DNA of 64,000 nucleotides from Bacillus sp. EB01 (GTDB lineage: Bacteria > Bacillota > Bacilli > Bacillales > Cytobacillaceae). The stretch's first letter is position 1. Each line of letters opens with the position of its first letter. The notes below the pieces were generated by a model. The model worked only from the letters and a program-made list of their open reading frames with translations, did not search any database and was not told the origin of the DNA. Positions 48,998 through 57,542 of the stretch are shown in pieces. The DNA is taken from NCBI RefSeq assembly GCF_000613125.1, contig NZ_HG964497.1, positions 2,428,050 through 2,492,049 on the forward strand, written 5' to 3'. A program made the position numbers and the translations under genes.

Positions 48998-49954
48998 TTA
49001 ATGTACAAACTGTAGGACGACTTTCCCCTTTGTATGCCCATTTTCAACATGCCTATGGGCGTCTACAATTTGATCAAAAGGATAGCACTTCTCAATAACG
49101 GGTTTTAGCTTCTCTTCCTCCAAAAGCCCTCGTAAGAAGTCCAAATCAATGTCATTTGGGTTCGCAAGATGAATCTTGGCTTTCTTACGGCCAACCAAAG
49201 AACTTATTAGCAATTGAATAGGATGATACTTCGGATAGAGTGGGTTTTCTGTAATATAAACACCAGTATCTGTTAGAGAACGCAAACAGCTAAAGAAGCT
49301 CCGCTTACCAACTACATCTAGAATCACATCGTACTTTATCCCGTTATTCGAGAAATCTTCCTTTGTATAGTCGATTACGTGATCTGCTCCCAGGTCTTTA
49401 ACCCACTGGAGATTCGAGGTACTGCAAACAGCGGTTACCTCTGCCTTAAAACATCGGGCAAGTTGAACAGCAAAATGTCCGACGCCGCCAGATGCACCGT
49501 ATATCAAAACCCTTTGTCCTTGCTTTAACCCGGCTACATTCCTCAAGGCTTGCAGTGCTGTCTGGGCAGCACAGGGGACAGCTGCGGCTTCCTCAAAGGA
49601 AATGTTTTTCGGTATAAGACTGAGGACGTTCTGACGGGGACAGACATATTCTGCATGTGATCCGAGACAGCTTCCAAATACTTGATCGCCCACCTTAAAT
49701 TTATGTACATTACTTCCTATTGCTTCAACTATGCCTGAAACGTCTATGCCCAACAGAGGATTCTTGGGCTTTGTAAGACCATTTTCTAACCTGGTAGGAA
49801 AATAACCTTTTCGGAAATGGTAATCATATGGATTGACCGAAGCGTAGTGTACTTTGATCAAAACTCGATCTTCATCCGATATGGATGGGGGTTCAACATT
49901 CTCTATCTTCAGCACTTCAGGGGGACCATAGGATTTATAAATAGCTGCTCTCAT
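48998..49954 (-). CDS. zinc-less quinone oxidoreductase-type MDR dehydrogenase
   Basis: 318 residues, medium-chain dehydrogenase/reductase. N-terminal GroES-like domain: MRAAIYKSYGPPEVLKIENV, VHYASVNPYDYHFRKG (no Zn Cys/His), GIDVSGIVEAIG. Rossmann domain: LIYGASGGVGHFAVQLARCF for NADPH, GADHVIDYTKEDF and YDVILDVVGKRSFF. It would reduce enones or quinones with NADPH. The start is ATG behind GGAGGTT. It is monocistronic, and the substrate is unknown. Confidence 0.88.
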   Translation of the reverse strand: MRAAIYKSYGPPEVLKIENVEPPSISDEDRVLIKVHYASVNPYDYHFRKGYFPTRLENGLTKPKNPLLGIDVSGIVEAIGSNVHKFKVGDQVFGSCLGSHAEYVCPRQNVLSLIPKNISFEEAAAVPCAAQTALQALRNVAGLKQGQRVLIYGASGGVGHFAVQLARCFKAEVTAVCSTSNLQWVKDLGADHVIDYTKEDFSNNGIKYDVILDVVGKRSFFSCLRSLTDTGVYITENPLYPKYHPIQLLISSLVGRKKAKIHLANPNDIDLDFLRGLLEEEKLKPVIEKCYPFDQIVDAHRHVENGHTKGKVVLQFVH

Positions 49955-50162
49955 AGTCTAACCTCCAATTTCATATTAGAACTGAAAAGAAACCCTCGAC
50001 TTCTTACTTATAACCTTACTCCCCAGCAATCCATTTAGAATGAACTCAGCAGTTGGAGAATATTTCCTGAAACAACATATCCTTTAAGATAATCATATTA
50101 TAAAAATAGAGTTTTACCTTATAAATATATAAATATTCTGAATATAATTAAATGCATAAATA

Positions 50163-50184
50163 AACGCCCAGATTTCTGAGCGTT
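50163..50184 (-). terminator. terminator of the STAS gene
   Basis: AACGCCCAG / CTGAGCGTT stem (one mismatch). On the minus strand it is followed by TATTTATG. Confidence 0.55.
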
Positions 50185-50214
50185 TTCGAGTACTTTATGA
50201 ATATTTTTAAATCG

Positions 50215-51006
50215 CTATTCCCTTACTCTTAACCGATTTAATGCATAAGTGAGCCCGGCGTTAAGTGAACCATATGTCCGGATTTCATTTAAATTAATGC
50301 CCAGCCCAATGATGGTTTGGGCGATTTCCGGTCTCATTCCGACAATGATGCTTTCAGAACCCAATAATCTTGCGGCCCTTGTCGTACTAATCAGGGTCTG
50401 GGCAACAAAAGTATCAATGGTCGGGACACCGCTAATATCCAAAAAGACAATTTCAGCTTTGTGTTTTTCAATTCCTTCAAGAAGATTTTCCATAATTGTC
50501 ATCGCACGGACTTCGTTTACGCTTCCCACCAGTGGGAGGACAACAATATGTTCAAAAAGCTGGATTACAGGTGCTGACAGCTCCTGAATTTCAGCTTGCT
50601 GCTTTGATAAAGCTTCCTCCCAATTATTCGAACAGTCATTCATGATCTGCAATAATATAGGGTCGAACCAGCGGTCGATTTCATTATAAACCGCAATAAC
50701 ATCTTCTTTGGTTAAATCTTGATGGAGCAAGGTTTTTAAGGCTATCCTTCTAAATGCCTGGCATCCATATGTAATGAAATTCAGTGAACCATTCGAATTT
50801 ATTAGCTTTGAATAAAAGCTGCTTAGTTGGGAAGCAGATTCGGTATTTACTCTTTTCAGACTTTCAAAAATAAAATCGAACAATTCCTCTGCAAAAACTT
50901 CCTCGGAATACTCAGATTTTGGGATGCTATCATGTAATTCATTTTTCCAATTAGAAAAAAGCTCATGGCGATTTTCATTTAAAATCTTGATAATTTTAGT
51001 CCGCAT
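50215..51006 (-). CDS. RsbR-like STAS domain protein
   Basis: 263 residues. An N-terminal four-helix sensor (about 1-125) of the RsbR-N/RsbRD_N type is followed by a STAS domain: ELSAPVIQLFEHIVVLPLVGSVNE, AEIVFLDISGVPTIDTFVAQTLIS and LLGSESIIVGMRPEIAQTIIGLG. In the RsbR/RsbS stressosome, Thr residues at the start of the STAS helix are phosphorylated by RsbT; VPTID carries such a Thr. It likely takes part in general stress signalling. No Rsb partner genes are near. ATG behind AGGTAGGT. Confidence 0.88.
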   Translation of the reverse strand: MRTKIIKILNENRHELFSNWKNELHDSIPKSEYSEEVFAEELFDFIFESLKRVNTESASQLSSFYSKLINSNGSLNFITYGCQAFRRIALKTLLHQDLTKEDVIAVYNEIDRWFDPILLQIMNDCSNNWEEALSKQQAEIQELSAPVIQLFEHIVVLPLVGSVNEVRAMTIMENLLEGIEKHKAEIVFLDISGVPTIDTFVAQTLISTTRAARLLGSESIIVGMRPEIAQTIIGLGINLNEIRTYGSLNAGLTYALNRLRVRE

Positions 51007-51168
51007 TTTTTTACCTACCTCAAATACTAATTGATGGTATGTCTTTACCCATGTGGATTAAAAAGTAAGCAGCATGATGAGAGGAAATTCCATCAAAATT
51101 ATTTCGGAGAGGGGGATCTCTCCTTTTCTAAAGGATTTTTGATTAACTATAATTTCTTGCATTTTTAT

Positions 51169-51182
51169 CGAACAAATGTTCT
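51169..51182. promoter_or_regulatory. LexA (DinR) SOS box with promoter of yolD
   Basis: CGAACAAATGTTCT fits the Bacillus SOS box CGAACNNNNGTTCY exactly. It overlaps a TATAAT -10 (51182-51187), with TTGCAT about 19 bases before. LexA repression is strongly suggested. Confidence 0.8.
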
Positions 51183-51218
51183 ATAATAGAAGGGAGGCTG
51201 AAAGGAGGAGTGATCAGT

Positions 51219-51557
51219 ATGGGAATTCGGGACCGTGGCAAAATGAAATGGCGATCCGCTTTCTTTATGCCTGAACAATCGAAACTGATGAGGGAAGCAA
51301 GGCTTGAAGATTCTAAGGTAGCGAAACCAATCCTAGATGAACAGGAATGGGAGGAAATTGAGCAGAACATCCTGCTTGCGATGGAATACGCAAGTCCGGT
51401 GCGAATTAAAATTTGGAATGATGGATTTTTTATAGAATACGAAGGAATGCTGCACACAATTGATGAGTTGAAAAAGGTACTTTACCTTGAGACCGCTGAT
51501 TTAAAGATGAAGCAGATTGGCTTTCTGGAATTAATCGATGTAACAATAGTGGTATAA
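51219..51557 (+). CDS. YolD-like protein
   Basis: 112 residues from the ATG at 51219, with AAAGGAGG 10 bases upstream; the open frame from 51210 is too close to the site. The YolD signature is present: GIRDRGKMKWRSAFFMPEQ, PILDEQEWEEIEQNI and YEGMLHTIDELKKVLY. YolD proteins usually precede a Y-family polymerase (UvrX/YqjW) and belong to the SOS regulon. Here the SOS box is perfect but the next gene is an esterase, so YolD is solitary. Its role in translesion synthesis is unresolved. Confidence 0.9.
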   Translation: MGIRDRGKMKWRSAFFMPEQSKLMREARLEDSKVAKPILDEQEWEEIEQNILLAMEYASPVRIKIWNDGFFIEYEGMLHTIDELKKVLYLETADLKMKQIGFLELIDVTIVV

Positions 51558-51631
51558 GAGCTGAAAATTGAAAATAATTTCCTCCTGATAGAAAATAGAG
51601 TTGTCTGAAAAATCTTTTAGGAGGGGTTAAC

Positions 51632-52393
51632 ATGCAAGAAAAGTATCCTGTTTTAAAAGAAGCCGAGGAATTTTTCTTTCGGGGCAATGAAGTTGGTGTG
51701 CTGATTAGCCATGGTTTTACCGGCTCAACACAGAGTATGCGGTTTTTGGGAGAAAAAATTGCCGAGCAGGGATTCACAGTTTACGGGCCAAGGCTGACTG
51801 GCCACGGTACCCATCCAGAAGATATGGAACAAGCGTCCTTTGAGGACTGGATCCGTGACGTGGAAACTGGTCTTGAAAAGGTAAAGGAAAATTGCTCAAC
51901 CGTATTTGTTGCCGGATTGTCCATGGGCGGGACATTAACGTTGTACCTGGCTGAAAATCATCCAGAGCTTGCAGGGGTGATGCCAATCAATGCGGCAATT
52001 GATATGCCGGAATTGGCAAAAAACTTTGAACAGCTTAAAAGCAGCGGCGTCCGGTTCATTGAAGGCATTGGCTCAGACATCAAACAGGAAGGCATTAAAG
52101 AACTTGCATACCCGCAGACACCAGTGAAGTCAATGGGTGATATCATGGCACTCATGAACATCGTCAGAGGCAATTTACATAAGGTTACAGTGCCAATCCT
52201 CGTCCTATCATCGACCGTTGACCATGTTGTTCCGCCAGAAAACTCGAAAGAAATTTATGAAAAAGTATCGTCCCAAGATAAAGAAATTACCTTTCTGGAG
52301 AACAGTTACCACGTTGCAACACTCGATAACGACAAAGAGCTGATTGCTGAGGAATGCGTTAGGTTCATAAAGAGACAGCTAGAGAAAAAGTAA
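51632..52393 (+). CDS. alpha/beta hydrolase carboxylesterase (Est30/YvaK-type)
   Basis: 253 residues. Oxyanion-loop HGFTGSTQSM, nucleophile GLSMGGTLTLYL, acid Asp in ILVLSSTVDHVVPP and a His in SYHVATLDNDKE form the catalytic triad arrangement of Bacillus/Geobacillus Est30-like esterases. It would hydrolyse short-chain esters in the cytoplasm. The start is ATG behind TAGGAGGGG. It follows yolD by 74 bases, possibly by read-through. Confidence 0.9.
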   Translation: MQEKYPVLKEAEEFFFRGNEVGVLISHGFTGSTQSMRFLGEKIAEQGFTVYGPRLTGHGTHPEDMEQASFEDWIRDVETGLEKVKENCSTVFVAGLSMGGTLTLYLAENHPELAGVMPINAAIDMPELAKNFEQLKSSGVRFIEGIGSDIKQEGIKELAYPQTPVKSMGDIMALMNIVRGNLHKVTVPILVLSSTVDHVVPPENSKEIYEKVSSQDKEITFLENSYHVATLDNDKELIAEECVRFIKRQLEKK

Positions 52394-52501
52394 TTGCGTT
52401 GCCTCTAATGTAAAAGGCAGGCTTACGACACGTCTGGATGTTTGAAGCCAACCTTCATGGAGAAAAGAGCAACAAGACTTTGTTAAAATTAGGTGAGTTT
52501 T

Positions 52502-53428
52502 TTGAAAAAATTCATTACTGGGATTGCTGCTTTCATTATGTTCAGCATGTTCGGAGCAATTTTTGTGTACCAATTATCGTTTATGGATACAAAGCCGAAC
52601 CTAAGCCAGGAGCAGCCAAAACCCCAGACCGAAGAGCAGCCAAAGAAAGAGGAACTGCGCCCCGTTCAAACAAACGAAGCAGTGAGTTACTCTCTTCAAA
52701 ACAATGAACTGAACCTAACCTTTGATGGCGGGCAAACCTGGGTAATGGTACCGGTTGAAAAGGAACAGCTTTTCGTAGGGGAATACAACGGTAGTCAGCA
52801 GGAACTAATCCTAAATAGCTATATCCTTACGGGGAATAGGGCGGTTTTTGTCCATACGAATGGGGGCGATTGGGAAACCGAAGGCGTAATGGTTACCTAC
52901 TCACTTGACAAGGGGAAAACATGGCAGAATTCAATTGTGACCCAGTCCTATCCAGGTGTTCGTTACCGGAAAGTGGACTTCCTGACTGACAACTTTGGCT
53001 ATATCATTGTTTCGGGCAGCCGAACCATGTCCCAGGAAGGCTCCAGTGTCTTTTTGACCCACGATGGGGGAAAGACCTGGAGAAAGACGGCAGATTCCGG
53101 GCAGACAAGGCTTTTGTATGATGGTGGGTTTACCGATGAAAAAACAGGATTTCTTTCCTACGGAACAATTAATCCTGTTGAGCCAGACCTTCATGTGACC
53201 CGGGATGGCGGTATTTCTTGGCAGAAGGCCGAGGTTCGTGTACCGGCAAAGTACAAGGAAATCTTTGTTTCGGCTGAAGTCCCAATTAAAACAGCAAAAG
53301 GGTTAGCAATGCTTGTCAATCAGGGACCGAATGGTGATTATCTTGGCGGTAAAGTAAAAGGAAAATTCACATCAAAGGACAATGGCTTGACTTGGGATTT
53401 TGTTGTGAAGGTCCGCCCTAATGAATAA
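52502..53428 (+). CDS. BNR/Asp-box repeat protein, membrane-anchored
   Basis: 308 residues from the TTG at 52502, with AGGTGA upstream; a GTG at 52493 is the alternative. One N-terminal membrane segment (about 5-27) then a Pro/Gln/Glu-rich linker. Five Asp-box-like turns: FDGGQTW, LDKGKTW, HDGGKTW, RDGGISW and KDNGLTW, about 60 residues apart, as in sialidase-type beta-propellers or Ycf48. It is extracellular; enzymatic residues of sialidases are not seen. The role is perhaps binding or assembly at the cell surface. Confidence 0.78.
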   Translation: MKKFITGIAAFIMFSMFGAIFVYQLSFMDTKPNLSQEQPKPQTEEQPKKEELRPVQTNEAVSYSLQNNELNLTFDGGQTWVMVPVEKEQLFVGEYNGSQQELILNSYILTGNRAVFVHTNGGDWETEGVMVTYSLDKGKTWQNSIVTQSYPGVRYRKVDFLTDNFGYIIVSGSRTMSQEGSSVFLTHDGGKTWRKTADSGQTRLLYDGGFTDEKTGFLSYGTINPVEPDLHVTRDGGISWQKAEVRVPAKYKEIFVSAEVPIKTAKGLAMLVNQGPNGDYLGGKVKGKFTSKDNGLTWDFVVKVRPNE

Positions 53429-53518
53429 GTGAATAATTGCAAACGAGGGATAACCAGCTTGTAAAAAGCAGCGATGCATGACTCTAAGTCGGTGGTGCTT
53501 CGAAACAAGCTGATATAA

Positions 53519-53546
53519 GGGAAAGGATGAGGATCCTTTCCCTTTT
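53519..53546 (+). terminator. terminator of the BNR protein gene
   Basis: Perfect 10-base stem GGGAAAGGAT / ATCCTTTCCC with a 4-base loop, then TTTT. Confidence 0.88.
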
Positions 53547-53595
53547 ACATTAGTCACAGTTGAAAGCGGGATGTAGCCTAGTACTGGCTTTGCAA

Positions 53596-53749
53596 TCTGG
53601 AAAAGGCAGATTAATCCAAGAGATCCTGTATCGTGGATTAATCGTAGTCTGGAAAAGGCGGATTAATCCAAGAGAGCCTGTATCGTAGATTAATCGCAGT
53701 CTGGAAAAGGTGGATTAATCCAAGAGAGCCTGTTTCAGAGATTAATCTA
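53596..53749 (+). repeat. three tandem 52-bp units with six GATTAATC palindromes
   Basis: TCTGGAAAAGG starts at 53596, 53648 and 53700, an exact 52-base period. GATTAATC occurs at 53609, 53636, 53661, 53688, 53713 and 53740, so spacings alternate 27 and 25. No gene overlaps. It lies between the BNR gene terminator and the CBS gene. Confidence 0.85.
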
Positions 53750-53865
53750 ACCAGGTTGGAGGATTGTCCTATTGTGTTCATGTTCTGCTCCATGCAGAAT
53801 TGCTGCTTCCGTTGGTACGGTCAATGAAAAGGAAGGAACTTTTTAAAGTTCCATCCTCTATGGGG

Positions 53866-54465
53866 TTATTCTATATTGGTTACACGGAAGCCCAAATCAT
53901 TGAGTTCATCAACAATCTTGTTGACGGTATTCCGTGGTGCATCTTTCGGAATCGATAGGTGAATTTGACGGACCGCTTTGTTGCTGCCGAGGGTGAACAT
54001 CGAGAGAATGCTTGTATGCTTTCCGACAATCGCTGAAATCCGTTCAATTGCATGGCTTTGCTCAAAAAGGCCGATGGTAAGTGAGATGCCATCGCTATAT
54101 GTATCCTCCAGAAGATTCATAATTTGCGCATGGGTCAGGATACCAACAAACTCATCTGCTCTGTTCACAATCGCCAGGTAAGGAAGTCGCTTTATGTTGG
54201 AAAAAATCTTTTTGAACGAATCTTCAGCATGTGCGAATCCATCAGATTCCTTAAGAATCTTCTCGATGCTGTCACTTTGGTCACCTGTGTATTCAAAAAT
54301 GTCTATTTTTTCAACATTGCCGAGGAATCGTTTCCCAGCATAATCCAAAACCGGAACACGGCGGAACCCCGTTTCATCAAGGAAAGCCAAAGCCTCTTTG
54401 ATGGTCGCCCTTTCGGTCAGGTACCGCACTTCCTCTCTGTTAACAATAAACTGCTGAAGTTTCAT
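53866..54465 (-). CDS. CBS-domain pair plus ACT domain protein (AcuB-like)
   Basis: 199 residues. Two CBS modules (about 1-55 and 68-125) with TIKEALAFLDETGFRRVPVLD and YLAIVNRADEFVGILTHAQIM, then a C-terminal ACT-like domain (HAIERISAIVGKHTSILSMFT, DELNDLGFRVTNIE). This order matches AcuB-type proteins of Bacillus. CBS pairs bind AMP, ATP or c-di-AMP; the regulated partner is unknown. The start is ATG behind GGAGGAG. The gene is monocistronic. Confidence 0.88.
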   Translation of the reverse strand: MKLQQFIVNREEVRYLTERATIKEALAFLDETGFRRVPVLDYAGKRFLGNVEKIDIFEYTGDQSDSIEKILKESDGFAHAEDSFKKIFSNIKRLPYLAIVNRADEFVGILTHAQIMNLLEDTYSDGISLTIGLFEQSHAIERISAIVGKHTSILSMFTLGSNKAVRQIHLSIPKDAPRNTVNKIVDELNDLGFRVTNIE

Positions 54466-54552
54466 GTATATTTCTCCTCCATCCTAAATGTTCATACCCG
54501 ATTATATATATTCTACATTTAGGCCGGAATACCCTTTATTTTTTTGAAAACC

Positions 54553-54580
54553 AAAAAGCCGCCCTGATGGACAGCTTTTT
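54553..54580. terminator. bidirectional hairpin terminator
   Basis: AAAAAGC / GCTTTTT stem with an imperfect inner part, A-run before and T-run after. It lies between the CBS gene promoter and the small spore-protein-like gene on the same strand. Confidence 0.6.
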
Positions 54581-54626
54581 GTTTTGTTCCTGCCGGATGA
54601 AGTCGCCTTGTAAGCAAAGTGGGCCA

Positions 54627-54755
54627 TCACTTCGATTTATTGTTGCGTCTAGGTTTGGTGGAAATATTCAGATGGACACCTAATTCCCTGGCGATTTCCT
54701 CCTTAAGGCGATTAATGCCCTTGGATCCAGGAATTGTTGGTTTTTTATCCGCCAT
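54627..54755 (-). CDS. short alpha/beta-SASP-like protein (42 aa)
   Basis: 42 residues, ATG with AGGAGTGAT upstream, on the minus strand. The segment GINRLKEEIARELGVHLN matches the first conserved helix of alpha/beta small acid-soluble spore proteins (LDQMKxEIAxEFGV). The second DNA-binding helix with the GxxGGxxxKR motif is missing, and the end is a short basic tail (KPRRNNKSK). It is either a truncated SASP or a distinct short relative. It was too short for standard ORF cutoffs. Confidence 0.5.
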   Translation of the reverse strand: MADKKPTIPGSKGINRLKEEIARELGVHLNISTKPRRNNKSK

Positions 54756-54944
54756 TCACTTATCACTCCTTACGAAGGATTAAGCACTAATGGATTGCTC
54801 AGGCTTATTCTATCCTATTCAAAAATCCTGATTCAGTTATCGGAAAAATTAGGGAAAGAAACTATTTTTACAATAATAATGATGTATTATTATCAATATA
54901 GACAGCGGTGATGTTATGCTGCCTGGGGAATAGGGGGAATAAAT

Positions 54945-55439
54945 ATGATCATCCGTCCAATCGAACTTACTGATGCAGAAGAATTCCTTGAGCTTAGCAA
55001 GAGAATAGAGGAGTCTGGCTTTATGCTGTATGAACCGGGGGAGAAACAAACGACGGTGGAACAGCAGAGAAAAATCCTTGAAAAATTCATGGCGGGGGAA
55101 AAATCGATTTTCTTTGTTGCCGAGTCAGAGGGAGCACTCGCCGGGTTTATCGCTGCACTTGGTGGTACCGTTAGGCGAAAGAGCCATTCAGCTTACCTTG
55201 TTCTTGGAGTTGATGAAAAATTCCGCGGGCGTAGCGTAGCAAGCCAATTATTCAATCAGGTTTTTGAGTGGGCAAATAAAAAGAACATCACGAGATTAGA
55301 GCTTACAGTCATTAAAAACAACGATCGTGCCTTTAATCTATACAGAAAAATGGGCTTCGTCATAGAAGGTGAAAAAGTCCACTCCTTAAAGATAAATGGG
55401 GAATATGTAAACGAGTACTATATGTATAAGCTATTATAG
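54945..55439 (+). CDS. GNAT family N-acetyltransferase
   Basis: 164 residues, ATG behind TAGGGGGAAT. The CoA loop FRGRSVASQLFNQVFEWA follows the strand SAYLVLGVDEK, and motif B is NDRAFNLYRKMGF; these belong to the RimI/YhbS-like group. Two features common to Bacillus members are also seen, the MIIRPIELTDAEEFLELSKR start and the ending EYVNEYYMYKLL. It would acetylate a protein N terminus or small molecule; unknown. Confidence 0.88.
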   Translation: MIIRPIELTDAEEFLELSKRIEESGFMLYEPGEKQTTVEQQRKILEKFMAGEKSIFFVAESEGALAGFIAALGGTVRRKSHSAYLVLGVDEKFRGRSVASQLFNQVFEWANKKNITRLELTVIKNNDRAFNLYRKMGFVIEGEKVHSLKINGEYVNEYYMYKLL

Positions 55440-55507
55440 GGATTTTTGCAGGAAGGCTGGGTATAGAATAACGAAAACACTATAACCCAAACTGTGAGTG
55501 ATTTAAT

Positions 55508-55894
55508 TTGGACGACGCTAAACAAGAGACCAAGACACAGACGACTGAATCAAAATATATCCAGCAGCACCTGGCCAACGAGCGGACCTACCTGGCTTGG
55601 ATTAGGACGGCTATTGCAATTATTGGGGTTGGCTTTCTTGTCACCAATCTGCATTTCACTATGAAGACAAGCCTGACGCCCGCCGGGGATTTGTTTGCGA
55701 ATCTGATTGGTATTTCATCGGTCCTGCTCGGGATAATTGTGATTGTAATCGCAACTGTGGCTTATATTAGAAAAATTGATGCGATCAATACTCAAACATT
55801 CCGGGCACCGAAGAGATCAATCATTGGCCTAGGAGTTTTTATTATCCTGATTACGATATTTTTTGGCGTATATTTTACGATGGTTAACTTCTAA
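55508..55894 (+). CDS. DUF202 (YidH-like) membrane protein
   Basis: 128 residues. The DUF202 signature QQHLANERTYLAWIRTAIAIIGVGFLV precedes three transmembrane helices (about 30-52, 68-88 and 100-125). The family includes YidG/YidH and partners of vacuolar transporters; its role in bacteria is unknown. The start is TTG at 55508 with only a weak site (GTGAG), so the start is uncertain. A terminator at 55920 closes the gene. Confidence 0.85.
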   Translation: MDDAKQETKTQTTESKYIQQHLANERTYLAWIRTAIAIIGVGFLVTNLHFTMKTSLTPAGDLFANLIGISSVLLGIIVIVIATVAYIRKIDAINTQTFRAPKRSIIGLGVFIILITIFFGVYFTMVNF

Positions 55895-55919
55895 ATTGTC
55901 ACCCTATACAACACCACTG

Positions 55920-55949
55920 CACTTGCAAAGATTATTGCAGGTGTTTTTT
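55920..55949 (+). terminator. terminator of DUF202 gene
   Basis: CACTTGCAA / TTGCAGGTG stem with one G-T pair, then T6. Confidence 0.8.
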
Positions 55950-56223
55950 ATTGGACAAAGTTACGCTGCTTTAAAAATTTTGGGGATTTTATTAACACTC
56001 TTAACTTATCGGATATTTGCATGAAAACATGCAGGAGTTTAAAACGAATATGAAGAAGTGTATAGCGTCGTGCTTTTAGAAAAGAGCATGGTTCTAAGCA
56101 TGATTAACGGGTCAATACCCCTGTCAGAGGAACTCGATTTAAGGAATTGCCGGTTAGCATACCAACAGACCTACCGTGTTGTCCATAATTCATAGTGGGT
56201 GGCGGCGGTAGGGGCAATTGTTT
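55950..56223. other. intergenic stretch before the 20-bp array
   Basis: Only short open stretches, including a possible 35-codon frame from ATG 56088 without a binding site. I see no convincing gene. Confidence 0.4.
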
Positions 56224-56313
56224 GACCGATAAAATTTCTGTTGGACCGATAAATTATTTTTTGGACCGATAAAAATTATGCTAGACCGATAAACCGGAAA
56301 AACGTTCGATAAA
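56224..56313 (+). repeat. five-unit GACCGATAAA array, exact 20-bp period
   Basis: Units at 56224, 56244, 56264, 56284 and 56304 (last one GTTCGATAAA), each 10 bases; units two and three read TTGGACCGATAAA. Spacers between are variable (e.g. ATTTCTGTTG, TTATTTTTTG). It lies 190 bases upstream of the sirtuin gene. Confidence 0.88.
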
Positions 56314-56503
56314 AAGGACAAGCGGGAACCCAAATGTGTGGGTTTTGATAAAAAATGTATCAAAAGGCTTTGATTGCCTTATCTCCATCATGCTTGAGAT
56401 ATGTTATATCGTTATCGTTTGGCTGATAGCTTCAGAAAAACGTGTGAACTTTGCTTAAACTGGACTGCGAAAATTAGAAAATTCATCTGCGAGGTGTTAT
56501 AGG

Positions 56504-57220
56504 ATGGAAGAGTTGAAAAGATTTTTAGACAAGGCCACCCATACTGTTGTTTTCACTGGGGCGGGAATGAGTACAGAAGCAGGACTCCCGGATTTCCGAG
56601 GGACCAACGGGATTTGGCACGGTGCTGATCCGATGCAGCTTGCAAGCACCCGGGCAATGAAAGAGAATACAAATGAATTCATACAATTTTATAGACACAG
56701 GGTTGAAAATCTTCGAGAGCACAAGCCGCACCAGGGCCATAAAATCCTTGCGAAATGGGAGCGGGAAGGCCGCATTCAATCGATTATTACCCAGAACGTG
56801 GATGGTTACCACCACCGCGCCGGCAATAACCAGGTATCTGAGCTACATGGAACCCTAAGGACATGTCACTGCAATGATTGTGGGAGAAGGTATCCAATCG
56901 ATCTTTTCATGGAGGATGATAAATTCTGTGAAGCATGCGGGGGCTTCCTTCGTCCTTCTGTCGTTTTGTTTGGGGAAATGCTGCCTGAAAAAGCAGTCCA
57001 GCATGCTGAACTAGAAGCCCGTCGCGCAGATTTGTTCATTGTCATGGGTTCATCACTCAGTGTGTACCCTGCCAATGTTTTTCCGGAAATCGCGAAGATG
57101 GCAGGCGCGAAACTAGTCATCGTCAATTTGGAAGAAACTGAACTCGATAACCGGGCCGATTTGGTCATTCATGATGTGAAAATTGGAGAATTACTTCAGA
57201 GGTTAGATCAATCATTCTAA
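56504..57220 (+). CDS. cobB: NAD-dependent protein deacylase (sirtuin)
   Basis: 238 residues. Sirtuin motifs: VVFTGAGMSTEAGLPDFRG for NAD binding, ITQNVDGYHHRAGN and ELHGTLRTC with the catalytic His, Cys-Cys zinc knuckles CHCNDC and CEACGG, MGSSLSVYPAN and the IVNLEETELDNRAD end. It removes acyl groups from lysines, giving O-acyl-ADP-ribose. The arrangement corresponds to SrtN/CobB. The start is ATG behind GAGGTGTT. It is monocistronic; the many GNAT genes nearby suggest, but do not prove, counteracting acetylation. Confidence 0.92.
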   Translation: MEELKRFLDKATHTVVFTGAGMSTEAGLPDFRGTNGIWHGADPMQLASTRAMKENTNEFIQFYRHRVENLREHKPHQGHKILAKWEREGRIQSIITQNVDGYHHRAGNNQVSELHGTLRTCHCNDCGRRYPIDLFMEDDKFCEACGGFLRPSVVLFGEMLPEKAVQHAELEARRADLFIVMGSSLSVYPANVFPEIAKMAGAKLVIVNLEETELDNRADLVIHDVKIGELLQRLDQSF

Positions 57221-57542
57221 AAGGAGATGGATAACCATCAACGCGAATACGGCCATATGATCGAAAAATTCGTTCCGGATATACCCCTCCAATGGATTTT
57301 TCCACTTCTGTCATGCATGAATGCTACCTGTTTGGATTTGTTCAGCATAATAATCCAGAATATAAATAAATAGGCAAATTAGCATGGTTCGGTGTATGGG
57401 ATCCATATCGTAAAATACTCCTTTATGTAAACTTAATCCGTCCTTGATGGATATACTGTTATAAAATTAGTTTTTCTGCCCGTATCTTTTCCCTGCTGCG
57501 TATCGTTATAGAGGCAGAGAGGTTTCAAAGGAGTGAACGAGA
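57221..57542. other. intergenic stretch with a decayed coding fragment
   Basis: From about 57292 a frame reads MDFSTSVMHECYLFGFVQHN, then a TAA at 57367, then IGKLAWFGVWDPYRKILLYV to TGA at 57445. It looks like an eroded gene without a start signal. No promoter for the sigma gene was identified. Confidence 0.35.

Noticed and set aside
53596-53749. CRISPR or integron attC array
   Set aside because: The units are nearly identical with no variable spacer, and there is no integrase or cas gene.
56224-56313. CRISPR array
   Set aside because: The repeated motif is only 10-13 bases with spacers of 7-10 bases and no Cas gene is near; CRISPR repeats and spacers are both about 25-40 bases.
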